NCBI RefSeq assembly: GCF_900119315.1
Contig: NZ_LT827010.1
Span: forward strand, 6,916,494-6,980,493
Source of the DNA: Actinoplanes sp. SE50/110
GTDB lineage: Bacteria; Actinomycetota; Actinomycetes; Mycobacteriales; Micromonosporaceae
Reading direction: 5' to 3'
Length of the DNA stretch: 64,000 nt
Position numbers and translations under genes: made by a program. Below the pieces are notes generated by a model. It had not been told where the DNA came from. It worked only from the letters and a program-made list of their open reading frames with translations, and did not search any database. Positions 1-7,374 of the stretch are shown piece by piece; position 1 is the first letter of the stretch, and every line of letters begins with the position of its first letter.

Positions 1-881
1 TGTGCGGCGTTGCGACCTTGCGGGACATGGACGAGCATGACGTAGCGGGTGCTGCGCTCGACCAGGGTGCCGATGGCCGTCCGGTTGTGGGCGCCCATGA
101 TTAGGTCGCCTTCCCAGTGTCCAGGTATGCCGCGGTCGTCGGCGGTAATGGGACGGTCGTGGATGCTGTTCGAGCTGTCGGTGAACCGCGGAGTGCGTTG
201 CTCGCGGCTGCGACGGCGCTTGCGATACGTGCGGCCGGTGCGCAGCAGCGGCGAGCGACTGCGTGTCAGGCCGCCTCGATCGGGCCGGTACAACGCCTGA
301 TAGATCGTTTCGTGTGTTAGCCGCAGTTCTGGCCGGTCGGGATGTTGCAGCGGCAGGGCACGGCAGATTTGCTCCGGGCTCCACCGTTGATTTAGCAACT
401 CTTGGACCAGGTCGCGCAGCTCGGTGTTGGTTTGTAGCTTCGCTGGTTTGGGTCGTGGGCGACGTGCCGCCGCCTGCTGGTGGGCGGCGAAGGGGTGGTA
501 GTCGCCGGTTGCCGGGTCGCTGTTACGGCTGATCTCTCGGCTGATGGTGGACGGCGCTCGGTCCAGCAGTGCGGCGATCGCCCGAATCGAGCTGCCGGCT
601 CGGTGCTCGTCAGCGATGGTGATGCGCTCGGACTCGGACAGGTAGCGGGCCGAAACAGCCCGCTTCGGCACAGCGATCGGCGCATAGACCCTGGACTCGC
701 CGTCCGCGCTGATGATGGTCCGGCCGTATCGCCAGCGGGTGCCGGTGCGACGGTTGATCCCGACTTCCCTGCAGGCCGCCGAGTTGTTCATGCCCTGCGC
801 CATGAGGCGAAGGTAGTGATCACGTTTCGCTTGCTCCGGGCCGGCACCGGGTGGCTTGCGCGGACAACGAGGCTTGGACAC
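1..881 (-). CDS. IS30-family transposase, 3' end beyond window
   Basis: DDE transposase of an IS30-type insertion sequence. The reading frame is open from a GTG at 881, with AGGAG six bases upstream, to the left edge of the window, where the C-terminus is cut off. Visible parts in order: an N-terminal arginine-rich region, a helix-turn-helix (SIRAIAALLDRAPSTISREI), the RWSPEQICRAL segment and the start of the catalytic core at GHWEGDLIMG (first catalytic Asp) followed by TLVERSTRYVMLV. All are hallmarks of IS30 transposases. No stop or frameshift is seen in this part, so the copy may be active. It starts the mobile island left of the tRNA-Pro elements. Confidence 0.9.
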   Translation of the reverse strand, partial: MSKPRCPRKPPGAGPEQAKRDHYLRLMAQGMNNSAACREVGINRRTGTRWRYGRTIISADGESRVYAPIAVPKRAVSARYLSESERITIADEHRAGSSIRAIAALLDRAPSTISREISRNSDPATGDYHPFAAHQQAAARRPRPKPAKLQTNTELRDLVQELLNQRWSPEQICRALPLQHPDRPELRLTHETIYQALYRPDRGGLTRSRSPLLRTGRTYRKRRRSREQRTPRFTDSSNSIHDRPITADDRGIPGHWEGDLIMGAHNRTAIGTLVERSTRYVMLVHVPQGRNAA

Positions 882-1009
882 GGCAACTCCTGAACGGGTC
901 AGGTGTTGCGACGACCGTTAGAACCTAAGCCGGTCCGGGTGGGGCCACCGCAGGCCGCCAGAATCATCTGAGATGGCTTGCCGTGACGGCGGGCTGGAAG
1001 GATGTTGCT

Positions 1010-1285
1010 GTGCCCAAGCCCTACCCCCGGGAGTTTCGCGATGACGTCGTGCGGATCACCCAAGGCCGTGACCCGGGCGTGACGGTCGAGCGAATCGCCA
1101 AGAACTTCGGGGTCCACCCGATGACGTTGTTCAAGTGGCTGCGCCAAGCCGAACTCGACGCCGGCGCCGAGCCCGGCGTGAGTCGCAATGATTCCGCCGA
1201 GCTGCGCGAGGCCCGCAAGCGGATCAAGCTCCTCGAGCAGGAGAACGAGGTCCTGCGCCGGGCCGCGGCCAGTCAGGCCGCGTGA
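1010..1285 (+). CDS. IS3-family OrfA (orphan, no OrfB)
   Basis: Small DNA-binding subunit of an IS3-type transposase, 91 residues from a GTG at 1010 with GGAAGG eight bases upstream. It begins PKPYPREFRDDVVR and has the usual helix-turn-helix (VERIAKNFGVHPMTLFKWL) and leucine-zipper tail (KRIKLLEQENEVLRRAAA). IS3 elements normally continue by frameshift into OrfB, the catalytic subunit. No rve/OrfB reading is visible after the TGA, so this is an orphan fragment of a decayed insertion sequence. Confidence 0.85.
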   Translation: MPKPYPREFRDDVVRITQGRDPGVTVERIAKNFGVHPMTLFKWLRQAELDAGAEPGVSRNDSAELREARKRIKLLEQENEVLRRAAASQAA

Positions 1286-1404
1286 CTTGACCTGTCACCT
1301 ATCGGTGCAGCAGAACCCTGTGTCACCAGCCGCGACCTGAGCCGAGCATCCATGCTTGCTGGGTTGAGAGCGCCGGAACTCGTTGTGCTGCAGTGGCCTG
1401 TGGC

Positions 1405-1599
1405 TTATCGAGGCTGGTGGGTGTCGGCGTCCTCGATGGCGCGGTGCCGGTTCTGTACCCGCCTGTCGATGGCTCGACGTAGCAGTGGCCAGATCAGTCC
1501 GAGGAAGAGCACATCGACTAAGAGCATCATCGTGATCTCGGCGGCAAAGTGCGCAGGATCAGTCATGATCTCCGTGTAGTGATGAAGGAAATGGATCAT
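1405..1599 (-). CDS. Small His-rich membrane protein under a Zur/Fur-type operator
   Basis: Unrecognised 64-residue protein. ATG at 1599 is preceded by GGAGG seven bases upstream. The N-terminus MIHFLHHYTEIMTDPAH is rich in His and acidic residues, then one membrane segment (about residues 20-42, MMLLVDVLFLGLIWPLL) leads to a basic tail. The promoter region carries a perfect 19-bp palindrome at 1653-1671 of the Zur/Fur kind, so a role in zinc or other divalent-metal homeostasis is inferred from the operator and the His content. No family name can be given. Confidence 0.7.
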   Translation of the reverse strand: MIHFLHHYTEIMTDPAHFAAEITMMLLVDVLFLGLIWPLLRRAIDRRVQNRHRAIEDADTHQPR

Positions 1600-1652
1600 G
1601 CGGCTTCCTCCCGCGAGTGAATCAGCCTTGCTGGCCAACCAGCCCCAACGTA

Positions 1653-1671
1653 TATGAAAACGGTTTTCATA
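1653..1671. promoter_or_regulatory. Perfect 9-1-9 palindrome, Zur/Fur-type operator
   Basis: TATGAAAACgGTTTTCATA is an exact inverted repeat. The TGAAAA-N3-TTTTCA core is the form of actinobacterial Zur (FurB) boxes. It lies 54 bases upstream of the small membrane protein start at 1599 and about 40 bases outside the integrase remnant. Metal-dependent repression of the small gene is inferred. Fur or another paralogue could also bind it. Confidence 0.65.
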
Positions 1672-1712
1672 AACAACTGCGTATATGAGGACAGGAACGC
1701 CCCATCGGATGG

Positions 1713-2170
1713 TCATTTGCTGTGGTCGCCGGGGACGTAGGTCTTCCAGGTGCCACCTGTTTTGGTCCAGACCTTGGCGACGTGTTTGTTGTGGTAGCCG
1801 AGGGCGTCGGCGATGACTGGTGCCGGGCTTGCAGGACGAGTTGGCGTAATGCGGCCACGCGGGTGGCTTTGGCGGGGATGCCGGGCTGGTGGATGAGTAG
1901 CAGCAGGGTTCTCGGATGCAGTGGCTGGCCGGCCCTGTAGCCGGGGAACAGCCAGCGGTTGCCGGGGTTGGCGGCGCTCGTCGGGTCCGGTTGGCCGTCG
2001 ACGAGCTGGAGCAGGATGCCGGCGAGTGCCTCAGGGACTGGTGAGGGCGGTGTGCCCAGGCGGATGAGGACTTGATCGCCGTCGCGAAGGATGTCGTCGC
2101 TGGTGAGACGGACGATGCGGCTGGCGGGCTGGGCGTAGAGCAGCATCAGGCAGGAGATGTTCGGACTAGC
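1713..2170 (-). pseudogene. Integrase/site-specific recombinase remnant, frameshifted
   Basis: C-terminal fragment of an actinobacterial tyrosine-recombinase-like protein. It reads LMLLYAQPASRIVRLTSDD, then DGDQVLIRLGTPPSPVPEAL, NRWLFPGYRAGQPLHPRTLL and AALRQLVLQA. At about 1830 the frame breaks. One missing C restores APVIADALGYHNKHVAKVW and TGGTWKTYVPGDHSK with a stop at 1713, the usual end of this family. The N-terminal two thirds are missing. A dead remnant of an older element, with both a truncation and a one-base frameshift. Confidence 0.8.
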
Positions 2171-2235
2171 CGAGAACTTGGCCTGACGCGATCGTCAGGC
2201 TGTCGGCCGGCGCCGTAAGCGAGTTAGGCGCCGGC

Positions 2236-2600
2236 TCATGACCAGGACGAATGCCCAGAGGATGTGCGCGGCGGAGTAGTCGGCGCGGGCACCGCGGACG
2301 GCTTGCAGCCGATGAGGTCCAGTTCCCCCAGCTGGACTAGCCGGATGGCCTCGGCGCGGCAGGTGGCCAGCGTGATGCCGTTGCTGCGGGTGCGCCAGGC
2401 TGCGACGCTCGTGGTGGTCGAGGCTCGGCGGGCGCCAACACCGAGATGGCCCTGCGCAGCAGCGCGGTCAGCGCGTTGACCGCGCGGGTGCGTTCGCCAC
2501 TCATCTGCTCGCGAGCCGCTGTCAGGACCCGGAGCGCGGAGCAATCACCTGCCTGCCGCGGCCAGCACAGGCGGTCAGCCTCCAGGCCGCAAGCGGCTTG
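2236..2600 (-). pseudogene. IS110-family transposase remnant
   Basis: Read in two minus-strand frames, this stretch matches the middle of IS110-type transposases: ALRVLTAAREQMSGERTRAV and NALTALLR, then after a frame change LGVGARR, VAAWRTR and CRAEAIRLVQLGELD. The catalytic N-terminal DEDD part and the Tnp20 C-terminal part cannot be recognised, and the frames end in unrelated sequence. A decayed fragment. Exact limits are uncertain. Confidence 0.6.
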
Positions 2601-3215
2601 GGCCGTAGCGACGGCGCTTTTCACTCCGATCGCGGTTGCAGTACACCAGTGCCCAGCACCGGCGTCGACGCCCACCGAATTCGGTTCCACCTGATCGAGA
2701 TATTGGCGCAGCGCCTGCCGAAAGTCCTGCTCGCAGGCTACGCCGGACCCCACGTAGGGCCGGTGCGTGACTGGTGGCCGGTGGCGCGGCTGCTGTCGTG
2801 GCCGCCGCCTGCTCACGGTCGGTTCCCTCGCCGGGATCCGGCTGCGGTCTGGGCGCTCGATCGGCGATCACCGGCCGGTGTCGGCAGGTCGCGGTGCGGG
2901 TCACACTCTGGCGTGGCGATGACCTGCCCGCACCGCGGTCCCGGTCACGAGTGATGCTGTCGGAGTACGGCCGATGCGACGGGCGGGCATGGTTTGACCT
3001 CCATCGCTGAACACGTTCATGGGGTGCCGCGGTTTGGTCACAGGCGGCGAGGCGGGTGCCGGGTGCACACGCGCGGGTGCGTACGCACCCGGCCCGGGTG
3101 AAGGCACTGCTGGGTACTGCGACCATCACCCGGTCTTGCCTGACGCCGTTGGCAGGCAAAACCTTGGACGGTCGCCGGCGTGGCCCGGCGGCCGCAGGTG
3201 TGGAATCCGCGTGCT
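2601..3215. other. Non-coding or decayed stretch
   Basis: GC-rich sequence between the IS110 remnant and the DUF397 gene. Open frames exist on both strands but none shows a recognisable domain, a consistent codon pattern or a good ribosome site. It probably contains further eroded transposon sequence. Nothing definite is seen. Confidence 0.5.
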
Positions 3216-3434
3216 TCAGGTGAAAGCCTGACCCTCGTCGAAGTCACCGGCCCGGACGGCGGCGAGGAAGCCGGCGAAATCCGCGCGGCTTACCTGCAGT
3301 GCGTCGGCGTCGGGGTTCTTCGAGTCGCGGATCAAGATTTGGTCGTCGACGGCGGCGACTTCGACGCAGGTGCTGGTCGCGCAGCGGCTGCTGCGTTGCC
3401 ACGCCGGGCCGCCGCTCACCAGTGCGTTGTCCAT
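3216..3434 (-). CDS. DUF397 family protein
   Basis: 72-residue protein beginning MDNALVSGGPAWQRSSRCA, with CVEVA, then ILIRDSKNPDADALQVSRAD and FAGFLAAVRAGDF. This is the DUF397 pattern (W-x-x-S-x-C, C-V-E-V, V-R-D-S-K). Such proteins are abundant in actinomycetes next to XRE-type regulators, and several pairs act in development and antibiotic control. ATG at 3434 is chosen because GAAAGGA lies just upstream. The expected regulator partner is only a remnant directly upstream. Confidence 0.8.
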   Translation of the reverse strand: MDNALVSGGPAWQRSSRCATSTCVEVAAVDDQILIRDSKNPDADALQVSRADFAGFLAAVRAGDFDEGQAFT

Positions 3435-3985
3435 GTCGATCCTTTCGGTGGGCACGGCTGGGTAGTCCCGCCGGTGCCGAGTCGGGCGATGCGGTGGGTG
3501 AGGTAATCGGGGTCCGGCATGCCCGGGTCAGGGCTCAGGATGGCGCCGGGCAGGACGGGAAGAAGACGCGGTGAGGTCGGATGGCGTAGCGTCTCCGTTG
3601 GTGTCGCGGTGACCGCTCGGTGCAGCATCAGAGTCAGCCAAGGGCTAATTCGCCGGTGGTAGCTGTCGCGGATGCGGGCGAGTTCATTCCACGCTTCGCC
3701 GCGGTGCTCGGCGATCACGGTGAGCGCGTTCGCCACGGCGAGCCGGTTCGGATCGCCGTTGTGCTCGGCGGCCTGACGACGGTAGCGGCGGCACGCTTCG
3801 GCGGCGTCGGGCAGGCCCAGGCAGACGGTGATGTCCGCGATGACGCCGGCGATGATGACAGCGCGACCCCGGTTGGCCGGCCGGCTGCTGCTGGCGGCAT
3901 CGGCGTCAACCGCTTGGTGTAGCGCCTCGGCGTGATCGTGCTGGCGGTTGAGTGTCTCCGCGAGCAGAATAGCTTCGCCTCGGCA
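3416..3985 (-). pseudogene. C-terminal remnant of a regulator paired with DUF397
   Basis: An open minus-strand frame from about 3985 reads AILLAETLNRQHDHAEALHQ, then AVIIAGVIADITVCLGLPDA and AVANALTVIAEHRGEAW. It has normal high-GC third positions but no start codon or N-terminal helix-turn-helix, and a stop lies immediately upstream. It overlaps the start of the DUF397 gene slightly, as the regulator of such pairs often does. Interpreted as the helical tail of a lost transcriptional regulator. The function of this piece is not recognised directly. Confidence 0.5.
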
Positions 3986-3993
3986 TCAAAAAC

Positions 3994-4392
3994 TTGCGAC
4001 TCCTCGCGGAAGCCCGATGGCGCCATCCCAGCAACACCTGCCGCTTCGAGGCCGAGTACCTGTCCATCACCGAGGACCCCGCCGACAACAATCCCGAGCG
4101 GTACTTCGTCGAGCTGTCAGCACCCCACCCCGACAAAAGCCACAGCAGCCTCTGGACTCTGGAACTACAGCAGTGGATCCCGGACTACGACGACTCCGAG
4201 GACGACGGATCCGCCACCAGCGAAAACATCCTCGACTGCCATCTCGACACTCCACCAGCCGTCGACCAGATCGTCGCCCTGCTCAACCTCTGCACCGACC
4301 ACCCCAGCTTGCTGACCACCTGGGCCAAAACCCCCATCGGCAATTCGCTCGCCGGCACCCCGTACGTCGTCGACGAACGCCACGACGACTAA
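3994..4392 (+). CDS. Hypothetical protein, probably truncated at its 5' end
   Basis: Not recognised. 132 residues from a TTG at 3994. The protein is acidic (QQWIPDYDDSEDDGS) and has strongly GC-rich third codon positions, which supports real coding. An in-frame TAG lies 25 bases upstream and there is no good ribosome site. The region abuts the point where the opposite-strand regulator remnant begins, so this is likely the 3' part of a gene cut by a rearrangement at about 3985. Confidence 0.5.
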   Translation: MRLLAEARWRHPSNTCRFEAEYLSITEDPADNNPERYFVELSAPHPDKSHSSLWTLELQQWIPDYDDSEDDGSATSENILDCHLDTPPAVDQIVALLNLCTDHPSLLTTWAKTPIGNSLAGTPYVVDERHDD

Positions 4393-4465
4393 CCACCACC
4401 GCAAGACCGCGGGGCGGGCGTGAACGCCCGTCCCCCGCAAACACCGCCAGCCGGCACCGAACCGG

Positions 4466-5602
4466 TCAGGCCGCCTCGTCCCAGTCCTGCAACGCCGAGT
4501 CCATCAACTCAGCCGCCTTACGCTCGCTCTCCGGCAACACATGCGTGTACACCTCCCGCGTGGTCCGCCCATCCGCATGACCGAGCCGCTTCTGCATCAC
4601 ATGCTCCGGGACACCAGCGTCCGCACCCGCCGTCGCGGACGTGTGCCGGGCGTCGTGCAGCACGATCTGCCTCACCCCCGCCTCCAGGCAAGCTTTCTCC
4701 CACATGTCGGTGAAGTACCGCGGGTAGTACGGCTCCCCATCCTCACGCGGGAACACGTAGTCCCGGTCGTGATACAACAGCCCGGCCTCCGCTTTCTCAG
4801 CGTCCTGCCGGACCTTGTGCTCACGCAGCACCCTCACCATCGCCGGGCCGATCGCTACCGGCCGGCGACTCTTGCCCTTCGGCGATTTCTCGATCACCTT
4901 GTTCCCGCAAATCGTCCGCTGGATATGCACGTACACGATCCCCTGATCTAGATCGATCTTCGCCCAGCGCAGCCCCGCCAGCTCCCCACGGCGCATACCC
5001 GCGACGATCGCCAACGCCCACGCCGCATACAGTCGAGCATCGCGGTGATGCCGCAGGAACGTCTTCGACTGCTGCGGCGACCACACCCCCTTACGGCCGT
5101 GATCCTCACGTTCGGCCGGCCGCGGCTGCCGCACGTTCTCCAGATTGATCCCCAAATCCTTGAACGCCTGCTGCAACACCCGGTGCGTGGTGCGCACCGT
5201 CGTCGGCGACAACGGCTTCTTGTCCTTGCCGCCCTCCCGCAACAGCGTCTTGTACATGTCCTGCACGACCCGCTTGTCGAGGCTGTAGAGCTGCCGGCCC
5301 CCGATGTGCGGGACCACGTACATCCGAATGATGTTCTTGTAGCTGTCCAGCGTGGTCTCTTCGATATCGAGTTCACGCTCCGACAACCAGCCGTCCAGCT
5401 CCGCCGCGACGCTTCCATCAGCGGCGATGCTCGCGTCCCCGTACGCTTTCCGCGCTTCGGTTTCCGCTTTCTTCGCACTGCCCTTGGTCGGGAATCCGCG
5501 GCGCTTGTGCTGGCGTCGTTTTCCGTCGTCTCCCATCGGGAGGTCGATGACGAAGTACCAGTTGGTCTTGCCGTTGGAGAGTTCGTACGAGCCGACAGTC
5601 AT
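4466..5602 (-). CDS. Tyrosine integrase Int1
   Basis: Site-specific recombinase of the phage-integrase family, 378 residues. The N-terminal arm-binding/SAM-like region (about residues 60-165) includes TTLDSYKNIIRMYVVPHIGG. The catalytic domain holds Arg204 (AGMRRGELAGLRW), HDARH at 316-320, His342 in LGHADGRTT and the nucleophile Tyr352 (VYTHVLPE), so all active-site residues are present. ATG at 5602 follows GGGGAGACCT. It reads away from the att copy at 5773-5815, the usual layout for an integrase next to its own att site, and GTGACCAC repeats lie between them. It differs in sequence from Int2 at the other end. Confidence 0.92.
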   Translation of the reverse strand: MTVGSYELSNGKTNWYFVIDLPMGDDGKRRQHKRRGFPTKGSAKKAETEARKAYGDASIAADGSVAAELDGWLSERELDIEETTLDSYKNIIRMYVVPHIGGRQLYSLDKRVVQDMYKTLLREGGKDKKPLSPTTVRTTHRVLQQAFKDLGINLENVRQPRPAEREDHGRKGVWSPQQSKTFLRHHRDARLYAAWALAIVAGMRRGELAGLRWAKIDLDQGIVYVHIQRTICGNKVIEKSPKGKSRRPVAIGPAMVRVLREHKVRQDAEKAEAGLLYHDRDYVFPREDGEPYYPRYFTDMWEKACLEAGVRQIVLHDARHTSATAGADAGVPEHVMQKRLGHADGRTTREVYTHVLPESERKAAELMDSALQDWDEAA

Positions 5603-5613
5603 CAGGTCTCCCC

Positions 5614-5678
5614 GTGGTCACACGTTCGAGCAGGTGAGATCCACGCTAGCCACTTCCGTGACCACGCCCGTGACCACA
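5614..5678. repeat. GTGACCAC repeats, candidate Int1 arm sites
   Basis: Three copies of an octamer between int1 and the att sequence: GTGGTCAC at 5614-5621 (inverted) and CCGTGACCAC at 5656-5665 and 5668-5677 (direct, 12-base spacing). Short repeats between an integrase gene and its att core are typical arm-type binding sites. This is inferred from position and repetition only. Confidence 0.4.
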
Positions 5679-5723
5679 AGATCCACTAAAGCGATCTTGG
5701 GCGAGCGATGTCTATGCATGAAA

Positions 5724-5762
5724 AAAGCCGCTGACCAGGACTTTCGTCCTTGCCAACGGCCT
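5724..5762 (-). terminator. Rho-independent terminator downstream of the tRNA-Pro 3' copy
   Basis: On the minus strand GCCGTTGGCAAGGAC, a GAAA tetraloop and GTCCTGGTCAGCGGC form a nearly continuous 15-bp stem (two G-U pairs, one mismatch) followed by six T. It starts about 12 bases beyond the 3' end of the tRNA fragment at 5774, exactly where a tRNA terminator belongs. It may be the terminator that served tRNA-Pro before the AICE inserted, or one brought by the Int1 element. Confidence 0.8.
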
Positions 5763-5772
5763 TCAAAAGCTG

Positions 5773-5815
5773 GTCGGGCTGACAGGATTTGAACCTGCGA
5801 CCCCTTGACCCCCAG
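5773..5815 (-). repeat. attL: 43-bp copy of the tRNA-Pro(GGG) 3' part
   Basis: Identical to 19416-19458. The shared sequence runs from the anticodon loop through the T arm and acceptor stem to the discriminator base, and identity stops sharply after CCCCCAG. It is therefore not a working tRNA but the displaced 3' end left when an element integrated at the tRNA gene and rebuilt it at the other junction. Marks the left boundary of the AICE. Confidence 0.92.
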
Positions 5816-5913
5816 GCAACTCATGATCTTGAATGAACTTGGTCAACACACTGCTCACCTGCGGGTCCACGTCCATCAGCGTCCACGCTTGTCCGCCATG
5901 ATCGTTGGCGATT

Positions 5914-5958
5914 GTCACCCAGTTAGTCACTCAGGAAGGCGCGCCACTCACTCAGGTG
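5914..5958 (+). repeat. TCAC(C/T)CAG repeats near attL, candidate Int2 arm sites
   Basis: GTCACCCAGTTAGTCACTCAGG at the left end of the AICE contains two copies of a GTCACYCAG unit, with a third (TCACTCAGG) at about 5948. The 14-mer GTCACCCAGTTAGT recurs at 19347-19360, just inside the right end and in the same orientation. Shared short repeats inside both ends fit integrase arm-type sites. Confidence 0.45.
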
Positions 5959-6154
5959 CCATCTTGATCACGAAGTCGGTCCCCGCAGGCACGTGCGGTG
6001 CCACGGCGTCGTTTAGCCGGTTACGCAGGTCGCTACTTTGCCTTGACGCCGGAAGATCCACTCTCAGGTTGAACTCAGGGATGTCCACATACCACCGTCC
6101 GTCTGCAGGCGAGACCCGAAGCACTGCATCGATGTTGCGCGTCATGTCCACCAC
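5948..6154 (-). CDS. Small hypothetical protein at the AICE left end
   Basis: 68 residues, or 65 from the ATG at 6145, including RWYVDIPEFNLRVDLPAS then LRNRLNDAVAPHVPAGTDFV. The W-Y-V-D-I-P stretch recalls HicB-like partial RNase-H folds, but the match is too short to assign and no HicA-like toxin lies next to it. The start is uncertain between GTG 6154 and ATG 6145, and no strong ribosome site is visible. Confidence 0.45.
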   Translation of the reverse strand: MVDMTRNIDAVLRVSPADGRWYVDIPEFNLRVDLPASRQSSDLRNRLNDAVAPHVPAGTDFVIKMAPE

Positions 6155-6290
6155 AGTAGGGTCTTAAGGCGCAGGCGGCGAGGCGTCCCCGTGCGGCGAG
6201 AACTCACCTGTTCGCAGTCCTACTGGACCGTAGGGCTTGACGCACACGGAGACCATGGAAGCCCGTGTCAGCCTGATCCAGAGATGAGGA

Positions 6291-6833
6291 ATGCGGATGA
6301 CACCCTTCTGGCCCGCTGTGATAACCGGATTTTTTGCGATAGCGGGGGCCGGGTTTCAATTCTTTCTGGGGAATTTTAGCAAGCAGAGCGAACGGGTTTA
6401 CCAGAGAGAGATCGCCGCGCACGCCGATCGAAAGTCAGCTTACTTGGAGTTGGTAACGTGGTTTGCACTTACTCGCGACCAATTACGCCGATGCATTATT
6501 GCAGATGAAGAGTACAAAAACGATTTGAGCGACGCCAAGGAGCAGGCTCGCATGGACGCACTTGCCTCGATATTCAGCACTGCCGAATTTAGGAAGTGCA
6601 TGAGTGAATGGCGATGGGCGTTCGAGCAGGCGGCCATAGCGCATAAGGAATATCAAACCTTTTGCGCTGCACCGCAAGTGGGGCCAGATAATCCAAAGCA
6701 CGAGGAACAATTCATCAAGCTGCGCGATGATCGACAATACAGAATCGACGCTTTCGGAGAGGCCCACAAGCGCCTTTGCGAATTGGCCGCCAAAGACGTC
6801 CAAGGTGTCAATTCCTCATTGACGCTGAAGTAG
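6291..6833 (+). CDS. Low-GC membrane-anchored coiled-coil protein (cargo)
   Basis: Unrecognised 180-residue protein. A single N-terminal membrane segment (about residues 5-27, FWPAVITGFFAIAGAGFQFF) is followed by a long, charged, largely helical cytoplasmic part rich in Lys, Glu and Gln. Codon use is strikingly AT-richer than its neighbours (many AAA, TTT, AAT codons), which points to recent transfer. AGGA sits directly before ATG 6291 and eight bases before ATG 6297, so either start is possible. It lies in the cargo zone of the AICE, upstream of a structured non-coding stretch and an HD-domain gene. Effector, immunity or exclusion roles are all possible. Confidence 0.7.
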   Translation: MRMTPFWPAVITGFFAIAGAGFQFFLGNFSKQSERVYQREIAAHADRKSAYLELVTWFALTRDQLRRCIIADEEYKNDLSDAKEQARMDALASIFSTAEFRKCMSEWRWAFEQAAIAHKEYQTFCAAPQVGPDNPKHEEQFIKLRDDRQYRIDAFGEAHKRLCELAAKDVQGVNSSLTLK

Positions 6834-7374
6834 CGAACGGTTCTTGCAGAGTCGGGTGGACCGGGTGCGGTGGCGCGCGTCCACCTGCGGGCAGGCCATC
6901 GGCCTGCCGCTTGACCACTTGGCCGCTAGGGCCGCAGAGGCTCCGAGGTCCAGGGCGGCCGCTTGCGGCCGTCGCTTGCGACGCGAAGCGCCCTTGACCT
7001 CGGAGGAGCGGCCCGGACACACTGCGCGCCGCCGCGCCCGGCGGCCGACGGCCGTGACTCGCGCTGCGGCCGCGCGCGGCAGCTCGGCCGCGTCGCCCTG
7101 GCCGCACCGGTCGGCAGCGGCCAAACTCCCCAGCCTCAACCCGCCTGTTGGACTGTCGTCGCCGCGGCCCGATCCGCTCCTGCACGCCAGCCGACGGGCT
7201 GCCGGCGTGCCGGTCGTGTGCGCCAGCTAAGCGACCGGCACGCGCCCAGGCGGCGGCGTGAGCGGCCCGTTTCGGGCCGCCTTGAAGACGTACAGAAAGT
7301 TTGAACAAGATCCGGCAGCCGACCGGCTCCGTCAACGCATACGAATCTGCGAGTTCACCGATATCGTTGGGTCC
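6834..7374. other. Dense inverted-repeat region, probable structured RNA or cis-acting DNA site
   Basis: 540 bases with no credible gene but at least eight perfect or near-perfect inverted repeats: 6855-6885 (7-bp arms), 6890-6908 (8-bp, 3-base loop), 6943-7003 (8 plus 6 bp outer stem enclosing two hairpins), 7028-7045, 7099-7123, 7182-7210, 7205-7243 (12-bp arms) and 7262-7280 (8-bp). The two inner hairpins at 6956-6971 and 6971-6982 both close with G-CUUG-C tetraloops, a known stable RNA loop. The hairpin at 7182-7210 and the one at 7205-7243 share bases and exclude each other. Could be a structured RNA or leader for the HD gene, or a replication or transfer site of the element. Confidence 0.55.

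Noticed and set aside
5773..5815. Second tRNA-Pro gene
   Set aside because: Only the 3' part from anticodon loop onward is present. The 5' half and acceptor 5' strand are missing.
5948..6154. HicB antitoxin
   Set aside because: Only a short W-Y-V-D-I-P resemblance. No HicA partner and no conserved HicB C-terminal helix-turn-helix.
6816..7304. Several Arg/Ala-rich frames over the hairpin array
   Set aside because: They change frame freely, have no ribosome sites and follow from extreme GC. The inverted repeats explain the sequence better than coding.
6834..7374. Retron or group II intron
   Set aside because: No reverse transcriptase lies nearby and no domain V-like catalytic hairpin or msr/msd layout was seen.
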